13,610 nt of DNA, from the NCBI GenBank assembly GCA_934572465.1, contig CAKTLG010000038.1, forward strand, positions 1 through 13,610, written 5' to 3'. The position numbers were made by a program, and so were the translations under genes. Within the stretch, counting starts at the first letter, position 1. Each line of letters starts with the position of its first letter. Origin of the DNA: an uncultured Oscillospiraceae bacterium. GTDB lineage: Bacteria > Bacillota > Clostridia > Oscillospirales > Oscillospiraceae. Under the pieces are notes generated by a model. That model was not told the DNA's origin. It saw nothing but the letters and a program-made list of their open reading frames with translations, and ran no database searches. This document shows, piece after piece, positions 12,847-13,610 of this stretch.

Positions 12847-13161
12847 TCAGCGCCAATTCTCCGTCAGCGCGTCGCCGTTTTGCGTCAGCTCGTGCAGCCG
12901 GCGCAGCTCCGCGCGCACGGCCTCGCGCCCCTCGGGCGTGATCTGGTATTCCTTCTTGCGCCCCTCGCTCTCGTCGCCGAGCGAGACGATCCAGCCGCGC
13001 TCGGCAAGCGTGACGAGCGCGCCGTAGAGCGTACCCGCCGCCAGGTGCACGCGCCCGCCGCTCAGGCGCTCCACGTTCTGCATGATGCCGTAGCCGTGCA
13101 GGGGCGTGTCCAGCGAAAGCAGAATGTAAAAGACCGCCTCGGTCAGCGCCGTCGTTCCCAT
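12847..13161 (-). CDS. PadR-family transcriptional regulator
   Basis: This 104-residue regulator has the PadR winged helix-turn-helix (about residues 5-80), with LHGYGIMQNVERLSGGRVHL then AAGTLYGALVTLAERGWI and the wing EGRKKEYQITPEG. The short C-terminal helix (about 82-104) serves dimerisation, as in the small PadR subfamily. Such proteins usually repress their own operon. The second of two in-frame ATG codons (13161) is preferred because AAAGGAG lies eight bases upstream, against two for the first (13167). It is the first gene of the cluster with the DUF2812 gene. The inducer is unknown. Confidence 0.93.
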   Translation of the reverse strand: MGTTALTEAVFYILLSLDTPLHGYGIMQNVERLSGGRVHLAAGTLYGALVTLAERGWIVSLGDESEGRKKEYQITPEGREAVRAELRRLHELTQNGDALTENWR

Positions 13162-13189
13162 GAGCATCTCTCCTTTTCGGCAGCCGTTA

Positions 13190-13219
13190 TAACGTCTTCC
13201 GATATATCGTCTACCGATA
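13190..13219. promoter_or_regulatory. Tandem 15-bp repeats at the padR start site, probable PadR operator
   Basis: Two directly adjacent 15-bp units (13205-13219 and 13190-13204) match at 13 of 15 positions. The first reads TATCGGTAGACGATA on the minus strand and is itself a perfect TATCG/CGATA inverted repeat. A third, weaker unit may follow at 13175-13189. The array starts at the -10 box and covers the transcription start, so binding would block transcription. PadR proteins commonly autorepress in this way. Confidence 0.65.
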
Positions 13220-13247
13220 AGTTATCACACTTTCCTTTCTCTGTCAA
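13219..13247 (-). promoter_or_regulatory. Sigma-A promoter of the padR operon
   Basis: On the minus strand, a consensus -35 TTGACA (13247-13242) and -10 TAACTT (13224-13219) are separated by 17 bases. The -10 overlaps the tandem repeat operator by one base. Confidence 0.85.
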
Positions 13248-13254
13248 CAGAAAA

Positions 13255-13286
13255 GGCAGGAAATGCGAAAGTTCGCATTTCCTGCC
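13255..13286 (-). terminator. Perfect 15-bp inverted repeat, likely minus-strand terminator
   Basis: Arms 13255-13269 and 13272-13286 (GGCAGGAAATGCGAA and its complement) pair perfectly around a 2-base centre. The innermost pairs would open to form the loop. On the minus strand TTTTCTGTT follows, and the padR -35 box starts eight bases beyond the stem, so it would end transcription from the right and insulate padR. No T run follows on the plus strand. Confidence 0.65.
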
Positions 13287-13610
13287 CCAAAAATTCAAAT
13301 CCCGGCGCCAGCAGACATCAAAACGTCCCGCAAGAGTCACGCAGTATCTGCGCATCCCAAAGGCGTTGCAGACTTTTACCCGCAAGGAGTATGCGGCATC
13401 CGTAAAGCAGCAAAGCCGTTAACGGCTGCCCAAGCCTCCGCGCACGGCGGCAAATAAATTTGAATCCGTTTTTTCTGACGTCACCGTCGCGGCATTACGA
13501 TTCCCGCGCCTGTTTGGCGCGCCAATCGTGCCGCTTCCTCGAAACCGGCTCGCTTCATCCGCCACTGGCGGCGCTTCGCCGATTTCCATGTGCGTGACAA
13601 TTTACACTTC
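13287..13610. other. Right-end segment without a convincing gene
   Basis: One minus-strand frame is open on both sides of a single TAA at 13421-13419. Its upper part starts at ATG 13589 (MEIGEAPPVADEASRFRGSG..., 56 residues) but has no ribosome binding site, and its lower part runs on into the padR promoter. A plus-strand frame (13263-13457, 64 residues, ending SAHGGK) begins inside the inverted repeat with only a weak AGGA before it. Neither resembles a protein family I know. GGCGC/GCGCC arms sit near 13505-13523. The segment could be an intergenic repeat, a decayed gene, or the 3' side of a gene beyond the window. Confidence 0.4.

Noticed and set aside
13287..13330. tRNA 3' half (TTCAAATCCC resembling a T-loop)
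   Set aside because: No paired 5-base T-stem surrounds it, and no D-arm, anticodon arm or matching acceptor strand is found on either strand.
13143..13385. 80-residue minus-strand open frame over the padR promoter
   Set aside because: It covers the terminator, -35, -10 and operator repeats and ends inside the padR start region in another frame, so it is not a plausible gene.

Overview
This window looks like chromosomal DNA from a GC-rich Firmicute, most likely a Clostridia (Oscillospiraceae/Ruminococcaceae-like) gut anaerobe. The reasons are the Firmicutes-type gene set (YtrA-type GntR operon, VanZ-family protein, PadR/DUF2812 pair, AGCS symporter), strong GGAGG-type ribosome binding sites, sigma-A promoters with 17-bp spacers, and high GC at third codon positions. 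The high GC3 leaves very long spurious open frames opposite the real genes. Assignment below class level is inference.

Left part, minus strand (1-3607): housekeeping genes. An AGCS sodium:alanine/glycine symporter lies upstream of the conserved rpsO-pnp pair. rpsO (S15) has its own promoter and a possible regulatory leader. pnp (PNPase) is cut by the left edge after about 503 codons. A terminator separates rpsO from pnp, and the pnp 5' leader can fold into a long imperfect stem-loop.

Centre, plus strand (3832-9894): one apparent operon. A sigma-A promoter is followed at the start site by a palindromic operator. Then come a 29-residue hydrophobic peptide, a YtrA-type GntR repressor, an ABC ATPase, a 640-aa permease with a large C-terminal domain, a membrane-anchored N-acetylmuramoyl-L-alanine amidase, a VanZ-family protein with a large C-terminal extension, and a small exported protein of unknown function. 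The first genes follow the order of the Bacillus subtilis ytrGAB... envelope-stress operon. The coupling of amidase and VanZ to this module suggests a cell-wall stress or antibiotic-response system (inference).

Right part, minus strand (9897-13161): a padR-DUF2812 regulatory pair, a small frameshifted gene remnant, a lower-GC GNAT acetyltransferase, a duplicated 62-nt DUF2812 tail, a second DUF2812 gene, and then nudC (NADH pyrophosphatase) with its own promoter, which converges on the plus-strand operon across a bidirectional terminator. The segment around the GNAT gene looks rearranged.

The right end (13250-13610) holds a perfect 15-bp inverted repeat and about 320 bases with open frames on both strands but no convincing gene. 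No rRNA, tRNA, CRISPR array, transposase or integrase was seen.
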